Below are positions 27,106 to 35,245 of a stretch of 64,000 nt of DNA, one piece after another (position 1 is the first letter of the stretch; every line of letters starts with the position of its first letter). A model generated the notes under the pieces. It was not told where the DNA came from, made no database searches, and saw only the letters and a list, made by a program, of their open reading frames with translations. The DNA is from Mesorhizobium erdmanii USDA 3471 (GTDB taxonomy: Bacteria > Pseudomonadota > Alphaproteobacteria > Rhizobiales > Rhizobiaceae): contig NZ_AXAE01000008.1 in NCBI RefSeq assembly GCF_000472705.1, forward strand, positions 248,001 to 312,000, read 5' to 3'. A program made the translations under genes and the position numbers.

Positions 27106-27263
27106 GGCGCTGAGATAGCGAGCGCGATTGCCTCATGCAACCGTCGACGGACAAGCTTCTGCGCATAACGGTGAACACCATGTTCGCTTTTTGCCGTCTT
27201 GTGTGAACAATCGCGATGGACGATCTATCGTCGGGAGAGAAACAGCCGTGGAGGACCGCGATT

Positions 27264-28163
27264 TTGGCGCTGACACGACGTACAATGATCGGCGGCGCCG
27301 GGCTCCTGGCATTGGGAGCTTCATCAAGCGTTGCCGCAACGGAGACAATGATGAGCGAACTGCCATTTGCCGCCACCAGGCCGGTGAGCGTTGCCCGCGT
27401 CGGGCTGAAGGCGCGTGATACCGAAGGCCTCGCCGCCTATTACCGCAGGGTCGTCGGCCTGCAGGAATTGAGCCGTGCCGATGGCGCGATCACCCTGGGC
27501 GCTGGCAGCCGTCCCCTGCTGGTGCTCGAGCCGGATGCTTCCGCCAAGCCGGACGATCCGCGCAGCGCCGGCCTGTTCCACACGGCCTTCCTGCTGCCCA
27601 GCCGCGCCGATCTCGGCCGCTGGATCAACCATGCAATATCGGACAAGATCGCCATCGAGGGCGCTTCGGACCATCTGGTCAGCGAAGCGCTGTACCTGAC
27701 CGATCCTGAAGGCAACGGCATCGAGATCTATGCCGACCGTAATCCGCGGGACTGGAAGTGGAACGGCGACAAGGTCGCCATGGCGACAGAGCGGATGAAC
27801 GTTCCTGCTGTCGTCGGCGAAGTGCCGGCCGGCGATGCGGGCTGGCAGGGCGCGCCGGAAAACAGCATTGTCGGCCACGTCCATCTGCGTGTCGGCAGGC
27901 CGGAAGAAGCCGAGGCCTGGTGGAACCAGGAATTCGGCTTCGACACGGTGGCCAAATATGGTGGCCAGGCCGTGTTCCTGTCGTCCGGCCACTACCACCA
28001 CCACATCGGCGCCAATGCCTGGCAAAGCGCCGGCGCCGGGCGCCGCGACCCGGCCCGTTCGGGCCTCGCCTGGGTCGAGATGCGTTCGGACAATGTGGCC
28101 GGTGAGATCACCCGCGAGGATCCGTGGGGCACAGTGATCAGGACCGTGCCGGGCAAGGCCTGA
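27264..28163 (+). CDS. VOC-family (glyoxalase/dioxygenase-like) protein with Tat-like signal
   Basis: The body holds two vicinal-oxygen-chelate modules (about residues 30-140 and 190-290): the first has RVGLKARDTEGLAAYYRRVVG and YLTDPEGNGIEIYADR, the second has VGHVHLRVGRPEEAEAWW and the histidine-rich SGHYHHHIGAN, as in catechol 2,3-dioxygenase-like proteins. The start is uncertain. I chose TTG 27264 because GGAGG lies upstream and it yields MALTRRTMIGGAGLLALGAS, a convincing twin-arginine signal ending in SVAA. Alternatives are ATG 27216 and the internal ATG 27351, which would give a cytosolic protein. An exported VOC protein would be unusual. Confidence 0.8.
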   Translation: MALTRRTMIGGAGLLALGASSSVAATETMMSELPFAATRPVSVARVGLKARDTEGLAAYYRRVVGLQELSRADGAITLGAGSRPLLVLEPDASAKPDDPRSAGLFHTAFLLPSRADLGRWINHAISDKIAIEGASDHLVSEALYLTDPEGNGIEIYADRNPRDWKWNGDKVAMATERMNVPAVVGEVPAGDAGWQGAPENSIVGHVHLRVGRPEEAEAWWNQEFGFDTVAKYGGQAVFLSSGHYHHHIGANAWQSAGAGRRDPARSGLAWVEMRSDNVAGEITREDPWGTVIRTVPGKA

Positions 28164-28180
28164 TTTGGGCGCAGACACAG

Positions 28181-28213
28181 CTTCCTTCTCTCCGTAAAAC
28201 GGGGAGAAGGAAG
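28181..28213. terminator. Bidirectional hairpin between the convergent VOC and purB genes
   Basis: CTTCCTTCTC (28181-28190) pairs with GAGAAGGAAG (28204-28213), with CCG/CGG inside and a TAAAA loop. It sits between two convergent genes, one base from the purB stop. No long T-run is present on either side, so it may stop both transcripts only weakly. Confidence 0.5.
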
Positions 28214-28214
28214 A

Positions 28215-29522
28215 TCAGGCTTCCCCGAACACCCGCCTGAAGATCGTGTCGACATGCTTGGTGTGGTAGCCAAGGTCGAATTTCTCGCGGATTTCCGCCT
28301 CCGGCAGGGCAGCGGTCACTTCCTTGTCGGCCAAAAGTTCCTCAAGAAAATCAGCGCCTTGCTCCCACACCTTCATGGCGTTGCGCTGCACCAGCCGGTA
28401 GGAGTCCTCGCGCGACAGGCCAGCTTGCGTCAGTGCCAGCATGACGCGCTGCGAATGCACCAGGCCGCGGAACTTGTTCATGTTCTTCAACATGTTCTCG
28501 GGATAGACGACCAGTTTGTCGACGACGCCGGTCAGCCGTGACAGCGCGAAATCGAGCGTCACAGTGGCGTCCGGCCCGATCATGCGCTCGACCGAGGAGT
28601 GCGAGATATCGCGCTCATGCCAGAGCGCCACATCCTCCATTGCCGGCAGCGCCATGGAGCGCACCATGCGGGCAAGGCCGGTGAGGTTTTCCGTCAGCAC
28701 CGGATTGCGCTTGTGCGGCATCGCCGACGAGCCTTTCTGGCCGGGCGAAAAATACTCTTCCGCTTCCAGCACCTCGGTGCGCTGCAGATGCCGGATCTCG
28801 GTCGCCAGCCGTTCCATCGACGAGGCGACGACGCCGAGCGTGGCAAAGAACATGGCATGGCGGTCGCGCGGGATGACCTGCGTCGATACTGGCTCCGGCT
28901 TCAGCCCGAGCTTTGCCGCGACGTGCTCCTCGACGTAAGGCTCGATGTTGGCGAAGGTGCCGACCGCCCCGGAAATGGCGCAGGTGGCGATATCCTCCCG
29001 CGCATGCACCAGCCGCTCGCGGCAGCGCGAGAATTCGGCATAGGCCTGCGCCAGCTTGATGCCGAAGGTTGTCGGTTCGGCATGAATGCCGTGGCTGCGG
29101 CCGATGGTGACGGTGTCCTTGTGCTCGAAGGCGCGGCGCTTGAGCGCGGCAAGCAGGCCATCGATGTCGGCGAGCAGGATATCGCTGGCGCGCGTAAGCT
29201 GGACGGCAAAGCAGGTGTCGAGAACATCCGAAGACGTCATGCCTTGGTGGATGAAACGCGCGTCCGGTCCGACGAATTCGGCGAGATGGGTCAGGAAGGC
29301 GATGACGTCATGCTTGGTGACGCGCTCGATCTCGTCGATCTTCTCGACGTCGAATTTCGCGGCACCGCCCTTTTCCCAGATGGTCTTCGCCGCTTCCTTC
29401 GGGATGACACCGAGTTCGGCCAGCGCGTCGCAGGCATGGGCCTCGATTTCGAACCAGATGCGAAACCGGGTTTCCGGCGACCAGATGGCGACCATTTCCG
29501 GTCGGGAATAGCGAGGGATCAT
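28215..29522 (-). CDS. purB: Adenylosuccinate lyase
   Basis: This enzyme cleaves SAICAR and adenylosuccinate to release fumarate in purine synthesis. The product is 435 residues. The family signature GSSAMPHKRNP is at 264-274, with catalytic residues in GRSHGIHAEP (H144 region) and HQGMTSSDVLDT. The length is normal. It lies about 5 kb from purC-purS-purQ on the same strand but is separated from it by unrelated genes. Confidence 0.97.
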   Translation of the reverse strand: MIPRYSRPEMVAIWSPETRFRIWFEIEAHACDALAELGVIPKEAAKTIWEKGGAAKFDVEKIDEIERVTKHDVIAFLTHLAEFVGPDARFIHQGMTSSDVLDTCFAVQLTRASDILLADIDGLLAALKRRAFEHKDTVTIGRSHGIHAEPTTFGIKLAQAYAEFSRCRERLVHAREDIATCAISGAVGTFANIEPYVEEHVAAKLGLKPEPVSTQVIPRDRHAMFFATLGVVASSMERLATEIRHLQRTEVLEAEEYFSPGQKGSSAMPHKRNPVLTENLTGLARMVRSMALPAMEDVALWHERDISHSSVERMIGPDATVTLDFALSRLTGVVDKLVVYPENMLKNMNKFRGLVHSQRVMLALTQAGLSREDSYRLVQRNAMKVWEQGADFLEELLADKEVTAALPEAEIREKFDLGYHTKHVDTIFRRVFGEA

Positions 29523-29545
29523 CGGTCAGTCCTGATGTGTCTAGG

Positions 29546-29641
29546 GCAATTCCAGGAAAAGTGTGCAGCGGTTTTCCGTCCGGAATTGCGAAAAAAGGAG
29601 TTAGAGCGGTTCGGCGGTTCTGCCAAACGCTGAACCGCTCT
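29546..29641. repeat. Rhizobial palindromic intergenic repeat, copy 4
   Basis: First hairpin: GCAATTCC (29546-29553) and GGAATTGC (29582-29589) around AGGAAAAGTGTGCAGCGGTTTTCCG. Then AAAAAAGGAGTT and a second hairpin AGAGCGGTTC (29603-29612) with GAACCGCTCT (29632-29641). This is the best-preserved two-hairpin copy in the window. It separates purB from the upstream membrane protein gene. Confidence 0.8.
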
Positions 29642-29678
29642 GGGTTAGCCCGCGTCCTAACAGAGGCGGACAAAATGC

Positions 29679-30197
29679 TCAACGCCACTGCTGCGTAAAC
29701 CAGAGGCTGACGGCAGCCAAGGCGATGAAACCGAGCGGAAAATAGAGCCTGATACCCAGCACCACGAACTGGTAGAGCGCCACCGCCATCGTAAAGGCGA
29801 GCTGAAACCCCCAGGTGAGGGTGAAGACGGGTGCATGCCATTCGGCATAGTAGGATCGGTATTGCAAGGCATAGAGCCCGGCTGTCAGCCCGATCGTCGC
29901 GGCGGCAAGGCACACCATCGCCGAAGCGAAGGCGACCTCCGGGCCTCTTGCGAGTGAGACCAGCCGTGCCGCGAACACGCCGACCGGAAAGGCCAGGGCG
30001 CCGCCGCCCGCAAACAGCAGCGACACCGTGCGGATCTTGTCCGGCGTCACCCAATTGTCCAGCAACAGGTTGACCAGCGCACTGGCACCCATGGCCACGG
30101 CCCACAAGAGCGATCCAAAAAGCGCTACGCGCCACCCTGGCAAGGCGCGGCGGAGATAGTTCAAATTGCGGCTGGGTGTGGCGGGGTGCGATGTCAC
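29679..30197 (-). CDS. Membrane protein of unknown function
   Basis: I do not recognise this family. The protein has 172 residues with about five hydrophobic segments (near 24-48, 58-80, 88-110, 122-145 and 148-166) and a short basic N-terminus. It overlaps the DUF2259 gene by four bases at its start, so the two are read together. Function unknown. Confidence 0.65.
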   Translation of the reverse strand: MTSHPATPSRNLNYLRRALPGWRVALFGSLLWAVAMGASALVNLLLDNWVTPDKIRTVSLLFAGGGALAFPVGVFAARLVSLARGPEVAFASAMVCLAAATIGLTAGLYALQYRSYYAEWHAPVFTLTWGFQLAFTMAVALYQFVVLGIRLYFPLGFIALAAVSLWFTQQWR

Positions 30198-30919
30198 AGG
30201 CGGCCGGTCACGGCAATCCAGCGAAAATCCGGCCCTTCGAAGCCATATTGGCGCACCGCGATCAGCACCGCATAGGCGCTGAGGCTGTCCATCGAGAATG
30301 TCTGCACCGCGCCGATGCGGTAGGTGTTCGGGCAGCCGCGGCTCTTGGGGATCGACTTATCCTCATGCAGAAGTCTGGTGGTGCCTCCATCCTGCGCTTC
30401 GATGCGCAACAGCCGGAAGCCATTGATCTCGCCCTGGCTCTCGCAGCCCTCGGTGTTGTTCATGCCGAGCTCGTCCAGCCGGAACTCGAGCGGCTGGTCG
30501 ACCGGAGAAAAGATCGGCCGCGGATTGACCGCCATCCGGTGCGGATCAGCCGAAAGCTCGGTCACCGGGTTGAAACCCGCTGTGATGCCGCGATTGGCGT
30601 TGAGTTCGGCCTGGCTGACGATGGTTTCGCCTTTCTGCCGGGCCTGGAGGCGGGCAGTGCCGAGAGTCGCATTCTCGTCGTCGAGCCGGACCTTGATTGG
30701 CGTGCCCTTGAGAAAGCTGTCATTGCTCGTGTCGATGTAATAGCGGTTGGCATAGGGAAAGCCCGACCCGTCCTGGATGCCATACTCTTCGAAGGCGAAG
30801 ACGCCGCCGCCCTTGCTGAAGCCGAGGATTTCGAGCTCGGCGACGTCGCCGGCCTGGGCGGCGATCGACGCCGCAAGCTGTGCGGCCAGGGAAACGACAA
30901 ACAGGAAAAGCATTCGCAT
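30194..30919 (-). CDS. DUF2259-family predicted secreted protein
   Basis: A 241-residue exported protein. The start MRMLFLFVVSLAAQLAASIA at 30919 gives a signal peptide ending near AQAGD; upstream codons lie in a palindromic repeat. The mature part begins VAELEILGFSKGGGVFAFEEYGIQDGSG, characteristic of the DUF2259 family, and ends with YGFEGPDFRWIAVTGRL. Function unknown. The next gene on the strand (29679-30197) overlaps its stop. Confidence 0.82.
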   Translation of the reverse strand: MRMLFLFVVSLAAQLAASIAAQAGDVAELEILGFSKGGGVFAFEEYGIQDGSGFPYANRYYIDTSNDSFLKGTPIKVRLDDENATLGTARLQARQKGETIVSQAELNANRGITAGFNPVTELSADPHRMAVNPRPIFSPVDQPLEFRLDELGMNNTEGCESQGEINGFRLLRIEAQDGGTTRLLHEDKSIPKSRGCPNTYRIGAVQTFSMDSLSAYAVLIAVRQYGFEGPDFRWIAVTGRL

Positions 30920-30961
30920 CGGTTCTTCTCTCCGGCAGCCGGGGTCGTTGCAATCCCTAAA

Positions 30962-31079
30962 GCAATTCCAGGAAAAAGTGTGAAACGGCTTTCCGGGAAA
31001 GACGCGTAGCGCTCCCATGGGAATTGCATCAAACAAAGAGATTGAGCAAGGCGCCGTTTCCGTGAAACGGGACTGCTCT
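30962..31079. repeat. Rhizobial palindromic intergenic repeat, copy 5
   Basis: GCAATTCC (30962-30969) and GGAATTGC (31020-31027) bound AGGAAAAAGTGTGAAACGGCTTTCCGGGAAAG in part; the AAACAAAGAGATTGAGC spacer follows and then a second, bulged hairpin with GAGCA and TGCTC ends and a CCGTTTCCGTGAAACGG core. It lies in the divergent gap between the DUF2259 and DUF2171 genes, so it may lie within their leaders. Confidence 0.78.
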
Positions 31080-31174
31080 GGCACGACGAAATCAAAACGT
31101 CGTGCCGGTCAAAAGCCAATGCATCCAATCGGCCCGTCATCTGTTATTGTCGGCAGTCCCAATGGAGAACCACC

Positions 31175-31429
31175 ATGACCGACACCAGCAAAATTCGTGA
31201 GCATATGGAAGTCGTCGGCGCCGATGGCGTGCATGTCGGCACTGTCGACAAGGTCGACGGCCAGCGCATCAAGCTGACCAAGGCCGACAGCGGCGAGGGT
31301 GCTCACAAAGGCCATCACCATTACATTCCTCTGGCCCTGGTTGCCGAGGTCGACGGCAAGAAGGTGTGGCTGTCGGCGAATTCCGATGTCGCGGTGACGT
31401 TCGAGGAAGAAAAATCCGATCCGACCTGA
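31175..31429 (+). CDS. DUF2171-domain protein
   Basis: An 84-residue soluble protein with a PRC-barrel-like beta fold: IREHMEVVGADGVHVGTVDKV followed by HHHYIPLALVAEVDGKKVWLS. The DUF2171 family pattern (IxxxMxVxxxDGxxVGxVD) is clear. Function unknown. ATG 31175 follows GGAGAACCACC. It is flanked by palindromic repeat copies on both sides. Confidence 0.85.
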   Translation: MTDTSKIREHMEVVGADGVHVGTVDKVDGQRIKLTKADSGEGAHKGHHHYIPLALVAEVDGKKVWLSANSDVAVTFEEEKSDPT

Positions 31430-31433
31430 TCGA

Positions 31434-31518
31434 AGCTATTCCAGGAAGGTGTGAAACGGCTTTCCCGGTAAACCGCGTAGCGTTTTCCCTTGGGATTGTA
31501 CTAAACCAAAGAGATTAA
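31434..31518. repeat. Rhizobial palindromic intergenic repeat, truncated copy 6
   Basis: GCTATTCCAGGAAGGTGTGAAACGGCTTTCCCGG, then TAAACCGCGTAGCGTTTTCCCTTGGGATTGTACTA and CCAAAGAGATTAACG. The order matches copy 5, but the second hairpin is missing, and the right end runs four bases into the stop of the P1 peptidase gene. Confidence 0.7.
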
Positions 31519-32537
31519 CGACGCGCCAACCAGACCGGGAACAGGTCATTGTCGGCTGGCGTCGCGGCAAAAACGCCGCGGCTGATGGCGCGCGCCATGG
31601 TTGCGCCAGCCGCGGCGTAGACGTCGATTGCGGCGTCGGCTTCGAGCCGAATACCGCTCGTTCCCGTCGCCAGAGCGAACACCAGATCGCCGTCCGCCGG
31701 GGTGTGCGTCGGCCAGATGGCGCGCACGAAGCCGTCATGCGCCGACATCGCCAGGCGTTTTGCCGCCGCCTTGGTTAGAACGGCATCCGTCGCGATGACC
31801 GCGATGGTGGTGTTGCCGCCGGTTTCCATCTGCCTGCCTGCCCGCTTGTCGCGGTATTTCAGCAAGATCTCCGCGGCATCGTACGGCATCGGCGAGGGAT
31901 AACCGAGCCCGCCGAACTCATCGCCGATTTCGAAGGGGGCCGCCCAGAAATGGCGGGTGCGGCCGACGGTCACCGATCCCGTCGGGTTGACGGCGGCCAG
32001 CGCACCGATGGTGACGCCATTATCGAGCAGCGTCGAGGCGGAACCGAGGCCGCCCTTCAGTCCCGAGGTCAGCGCACCGGTGCCTGCACCCGCCGTGCCG
32101 AGCTGGAACTCGGTGGCGGCGGATTGCGCTGCCTCATAGCCGAGGTCGCGGTAAGGGGGATAACGGCCCCAATCCTTGGCTCCCCCATTGCGCAGGTCGA
32201 ACAGAATCGCCGCCGGCACGATCGGCACGCGAAAGCCGCCCACCTCGAAGCCGATGCCGCGCTCGCGCAGCGCCGCCTGCACACCGGACGCGGCGTCAAG
32301 GCCGAAAGCCGAACCGCCTGACAGCACCACCGCATGGACCGCCTCGACCAAATTGTGCGGTTCGAGCAGGTCCGTTTCGCGCGTGCCCGGCGCGCCGCCC
32401 AGGATCTGGACCCCGGCCACCGCCGGCTCGTCGCAAAGCACCGTCGTCACGCCGGACTTCAAGGCGACGTCGGAAGAATTGCCGACGCGCAGTCCGGCAA
32501 CGTCGGTGATCAGATTGCGCGGACCGGTGCGGAACAT
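31515..32537 (-). CDS. P1-family peptidase (DmpA-like aminopeptidase)
   Basis: A 340-residue N-terminal-nucleophile hydrolase of the DmpA/L-aminopeptidase D-Ala-esterase family. Markers are ITDVAGLRVGNSSD at the N-terminus, VLSGGSAFGLDAASG, and the self-cleavage region GGNTTIAVIATDAVLTK whose first or second Thr becomes the nucleophile after autoprocessing. Family members remove N-terminal residues from peptides or hydrolyse beta-peptides. The start ATG 32537 overlaps the stop of the solute-binding protein gene by one base, so both are in one operon. Confidence 0.9.
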   Translation of the reverse strand: MFRTGPRNLITDVAGLRVGNSSDVALKSGVTTVLCDEPAVAGVQILGGAPGTRETDLLEPHNLVEAVHAVVLSGGSAFGLDAASGVQAALRERGIGFEVGGFRVPIVPAAILFDLRNGGAKDWGRYPPYRDLGYEAAQSAATEFQLGTAGAGTGALTSGLKGGLGSASTLLDNGVTIGALAAVNPTGSVTVGRTRHFWAAPFEIGDEFGGLGYPSPMPYDAAEILLKYRDKRAGRQMETGGNTTIAVIATDAVLTKAAAKRLAMSAHDGFVRAIWPTHTPADGDLVFALATGTSGIRLEADAAIDVYAAAGATMARAISRGVFAATPADNDLFPVWLARR

Positions 32538-33604
32538 CAATTGCTGTCCAGGGGCACGAAGCGGGTGCCGTCGAAGCGGAAGACGCGGTAGATGCTCCGG
32601 CTGAGGTCGCCCTTGGCATCGAAGCGGATCGGCCCGATCGCCGTGGGGTAGTCGTGACCTGTCAGCGCCTCGGTCAGCGGCTTGCCCGATGACAAGGCTA
32701 ACGCTGCCTTGGCGATCTCGACCGCCGCATAGGCCGGCAGCGCGTAGCCGTCCGGCACGATTTTCTGCGCGGAGAAGCTTTGCAGCACTTTTGCGTCGGC
32801 GGCTTCGGCCCATTCGGGCGGCGCTATCATCAGCGTCCCCGTCGCATACGGCACGTCGCCGGGCGGCGTGCGCAGATTTTCACCGCCGGCAAAGACGATG
32901 CCGGCCTGGAGCTGTGCGGCATCGCGGCCCATAATGGAAATGTCGTCGCCGTCGCCGCCGGCAAAGACATGCGTGGCGCCGGCCTTCTTCAGCCGGCCGA
33001 TCATCCCGATCTGGTTGTCGAGTTGCGGCCGGAACGTATCGACGAACACCGGCTTGAGCGCCGCTTGCTCGGCGGCGGCGCGAAACGTCTCGGCCATTTC
33101 GCGGCCGTAAATGGTGCCGTCGTCGATGATGGCGAACAGATCGTCCTGCCACAGGCGGGTGAGGGTAGCGGCTACCGCGTTGCGCTCATCGTCGCCGCGC
33201 GGCCCCAGCCGATAGACCGGCCAGCCGGTCTTGGCGCGGCGGTCGGTGAGGCTTTCCGTACGCACGCCGACGGTGATGACCGGAATGTTGGCATCCTTGA
33301 GGATCGGCATCGCTGCCTCGATCGCTTCCGTGCACAGAAAGCCGACGACGATACTAACCTTGGCTGCGGCGAAGTCCCTGGCCGCGGCGGCCCCGCCATC
33401 TGATGTGCAGGCGTCATCCTCGGTCTTGAATTCGATGCCGTTCGCCTGCGCTGCCAGCCCGGCACCGGCCTCGATTTGCTTCCCGAGGATGGCCGACGGT
33501 CCCGACAAGGGGGCGACGACGCCGATCGTGAGCGTCTGTGCGCTGGCTGCGCCGGCGAGGAACAACCAGGCCAGCGCGGCGGATATCGTTGTCCCGGGTC
33601 GCAT
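32537..33604 (-). CDS. Branched-chain amino-acid-type solute-binding protein (Leu/Ile/Val-binding family)
   Basis: A 355-residue periplasmic type I binding protein. The start MRPGTTISAALAWLFLAGAASA at 33604 supplies the signal peptide, cleaved near ASAQ. The mature part begins TLTIGVVAPLSGPSAILGKQIEAG, the usual opening of the family. No permease or ATPase gene is adjacent, so it may serve a transporter encoded elsewhere. The next gene on the strand encodes a DmpA-like aminopeptidase, which suggests peptides or D-amino acid derivatives as ligand, but this is inference. Confidence 0.87.
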   Translation of the reverse strand: MRPGTTISAALAWLFLAGAASAQTLTIGVVAPLSGPSAILGKQIEAGAGLAAQANGIEFKTEDDACTSDGGAAAARDFAAAKVSIVVGFLCTEAIEAAMPILKDANIPVITVGVRTESLTDRRAKTGWPVYRLGPRGDDERNAVAATLTRLWQDDLFAIIDDGTIYGREMAETFRAAAEQAALKPVFVDTFRPQLDNQIGMIGRLKKAGATHVFAGGDGDDISIMGRDAAQLQAGIVFAGGENLRTPPGDVPYATGTLMIAPPEWAEAADAKVLQSFSAQKIVPDGYALPAYAAVEIAKAALALSSGKPLTEALTGHDYPTAIGPIRFDAKGDLSRSIYRVFRFDGTRFVPLDSN

Positions 33605-33786
33605 GCTGCCGAAGAGTTCCTCCAAGCCCGCGAAGAATTGCGCGGGCACCAATTCCCGCCAAGACCTAAAGGCTGCCCGGCCTTGGTGCAACACGCGAAT
33701 TTGGGGATATGGGTCAAGCACTTCGCTTGTGGCATGTCGTATGTCGCCATATATAGCGGTAGGGTTCTGGCTATGGACAATCTCCG

Positions 33787-34314
33787 GTGCTGAAGAAGAA
33801 TGACATTGGGCCGCAGGCCTATCGCGACGCGATGAGCCATTTTGCCGGCCACGTCCATGTGGTCACCACAGACGGGCCGGCGGGCAAGCGTGGCACGACG
33901 GTGATCGCCGCTTGTTCGGTGTCGGATACGCCGCCGACCATTCTGGTCTGTCTCAACCGTGAAAATGCCAAGAACGAGTTGTTCGTGAAAAACGGCCGAT
34001 TTGCCCTGAACACGCTGGCCTCGCACCAGGAGCCGCTGTCGATCGGTTTTTCCGGTATCACCGGCCTGTCGCTTGAAGAGCGTTTCGCGCTCGGCGAGTG
34101 GGATGTGATTTCAACCGGTGCGCCGACGCTGAAGGGTGCACTCGCGGTGTTCGACTGCGAACTGATCGACACCAAGGACCTGGCCACCCATCGTGTGCTT
34201 TTTGGCAAGGTGACAGGCTTGCGTATGGGCGATAATTTGCGGCCGCTGATCTATCACGCCCGCGGCTACCATGTCCTCGACAGCGGAGCGGCGGCGTTCA
34301 CGGAGAAAGAATGA
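33787..34314 (+). CDS. Flavin reductase-like (FMN-binding split-barrel) protein, GTG start
   Basis: A 175-residue flavin reductase domain protein (HpaC/RutF-like). The N-terminal YRDAMSHFAGHVHVVTT and the conserved GTTVIAACSVSDTPPTILVCLNR are the flavin-binding region. The start is GTG 33787; a nearby ATG at 33773 is out of frame. It overlaps the MoxR-type gene by four bases (ATGA), which ties it to the molybdo-hydroxylase maturation operon; it may supply reduced flavin or act as an independent electron carrier. Confidence 0.87.
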   Translation: MLKKNDIGPQAYRDAMSHFAGHVHVVTTDGPAGKRGTTVIAACSVSDTPPTILVCLNRENAKNELFVKNGRFALNTLASHQEPLSIGFSGITGLSLEERFALGEWDVISTGAPTLKGALAVFDCELIDTKDLATHRVLFGKVTGLRMGDNLRPLIYHARGYHVLDSGAAAFTEKE

Positions 34315-35240
34315 CCGAGCAGAAACCGCGCCCCGTTCCGCGGACGATCGACGAGACGCTCGATCTCCTGACCGGCGCGGACTATGTGGCGGACCGGTCG
34401 CTGGCGACCGTGCTCTTTCTGTCGCTGCGGATGAACCGGCCATTGTTCCTCGAGGGCGAGGCCGGTGTTGGCAAGACCGAAATCGCCAAGGTGCTGGCAC
34501 AGGCGCTTGGCCGCCGGCTGATCCGCCTGCAATGCTATGAGGGGCTCGATGTTTCCTCAGCCGTCTACGAGTGGAACTACGCCGCGCAGATGATCGAGAT
34601 CCGAATGGAGGAAGCGGCCGGCAAGGTCGACCGCTCCGCCATGGAGCGCAACGTCTTCTCCGAAAAATACCTGATCCGCCGCCCTGTGCTCGATGCGCTG
34701 ACCGGCAAGACGGGTTCCGCCCCTGTCTTCCTGATCGACGAGCTCGACCGCACCGACGAGGCGTTCGAGGCGTTCCTGCTCGAAATCCTTTCCGACTATC
34801 AGGTGACGGTGCCGGAGCTCGGCACCATCAAGGCGGAAGAACCGCCCATCGTCATCATCACCACCAACCGTACCCGCGAGATCCACGACGCGTTGAAGCG
34901 GCGCTGCCTCTATCACTGGGTCGATTATCCCAATGCCGAGCGCGAATTGGAGATCGTGCGACGCAAGGTGCCGCAGGCCAACCAGCGGCTTTCGGCGGAG
35001 GTGGTCTCCTTCATCCAGAAACTGCGCCAGATCGAGCTGTTCAAGGTGCCGGGAGTCGCGGAAACGATAGACTGGGCCGGCGCGCTGACAGAACTCGACA
35101 AGGTAGCTCTCGATCCGGAGACCGTATCCGACACGATCGGCGTGCTATTGAAATACCAGGACGACATTGCCCGCATCGGCGCGGGCGAGGGCCGGCGCAT
35201 CCTCGACGAGGTCAAGGCCGAGCTCGCGGCGGCGGAGTAG
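34311..35240 (+). CDS. MoxR-family AAA+ ATPase (CoxD-like)
   Basis: A 309-residue AAA+ protein. Walker A is GEAGVGKTE (49-57) and Walker B is FLIDELDR (140-147), with sensor ITTNRTREIHDALKRRC. It is of the CoxD/MoxR type, which cooperates with VWA proteins to activate CO dehydrogenase-like molybdenum hydroxylases, in Oligotropha by building the CuSMo site. The VWA partner follows after five bases. Likely cytosolic or at the membrane surface. Confidence 0.92.
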   Translation: MTEQKPRPVPRTIDETLDLLTGADYVADRSLATVLFLSLRMNRPLFLEGEAGVGKTEIAKVLAQALGRRLIRLQCYEGLDVSSAVYEWNYAAQMIEIRMEEAAGKVDRSAMERNVFSEKYLIRRPVLDALTGKTGSAPVFLIDELDRTDEAFEAFLLEILSDYQVTVPELGTIKAEEPPIVIITTNRTREIHDALKRRCLYHWVDYPNAERELEIVRRKVPQANQRLSAEVVSFIQKLRQIELFKVPGVAETIDWAGALTELDKVALDPETVSDTIGVLLKYQDDIARIGAGEGRRILDEVKAELAAAE

Positions 35241-35245
35241 CGGCA

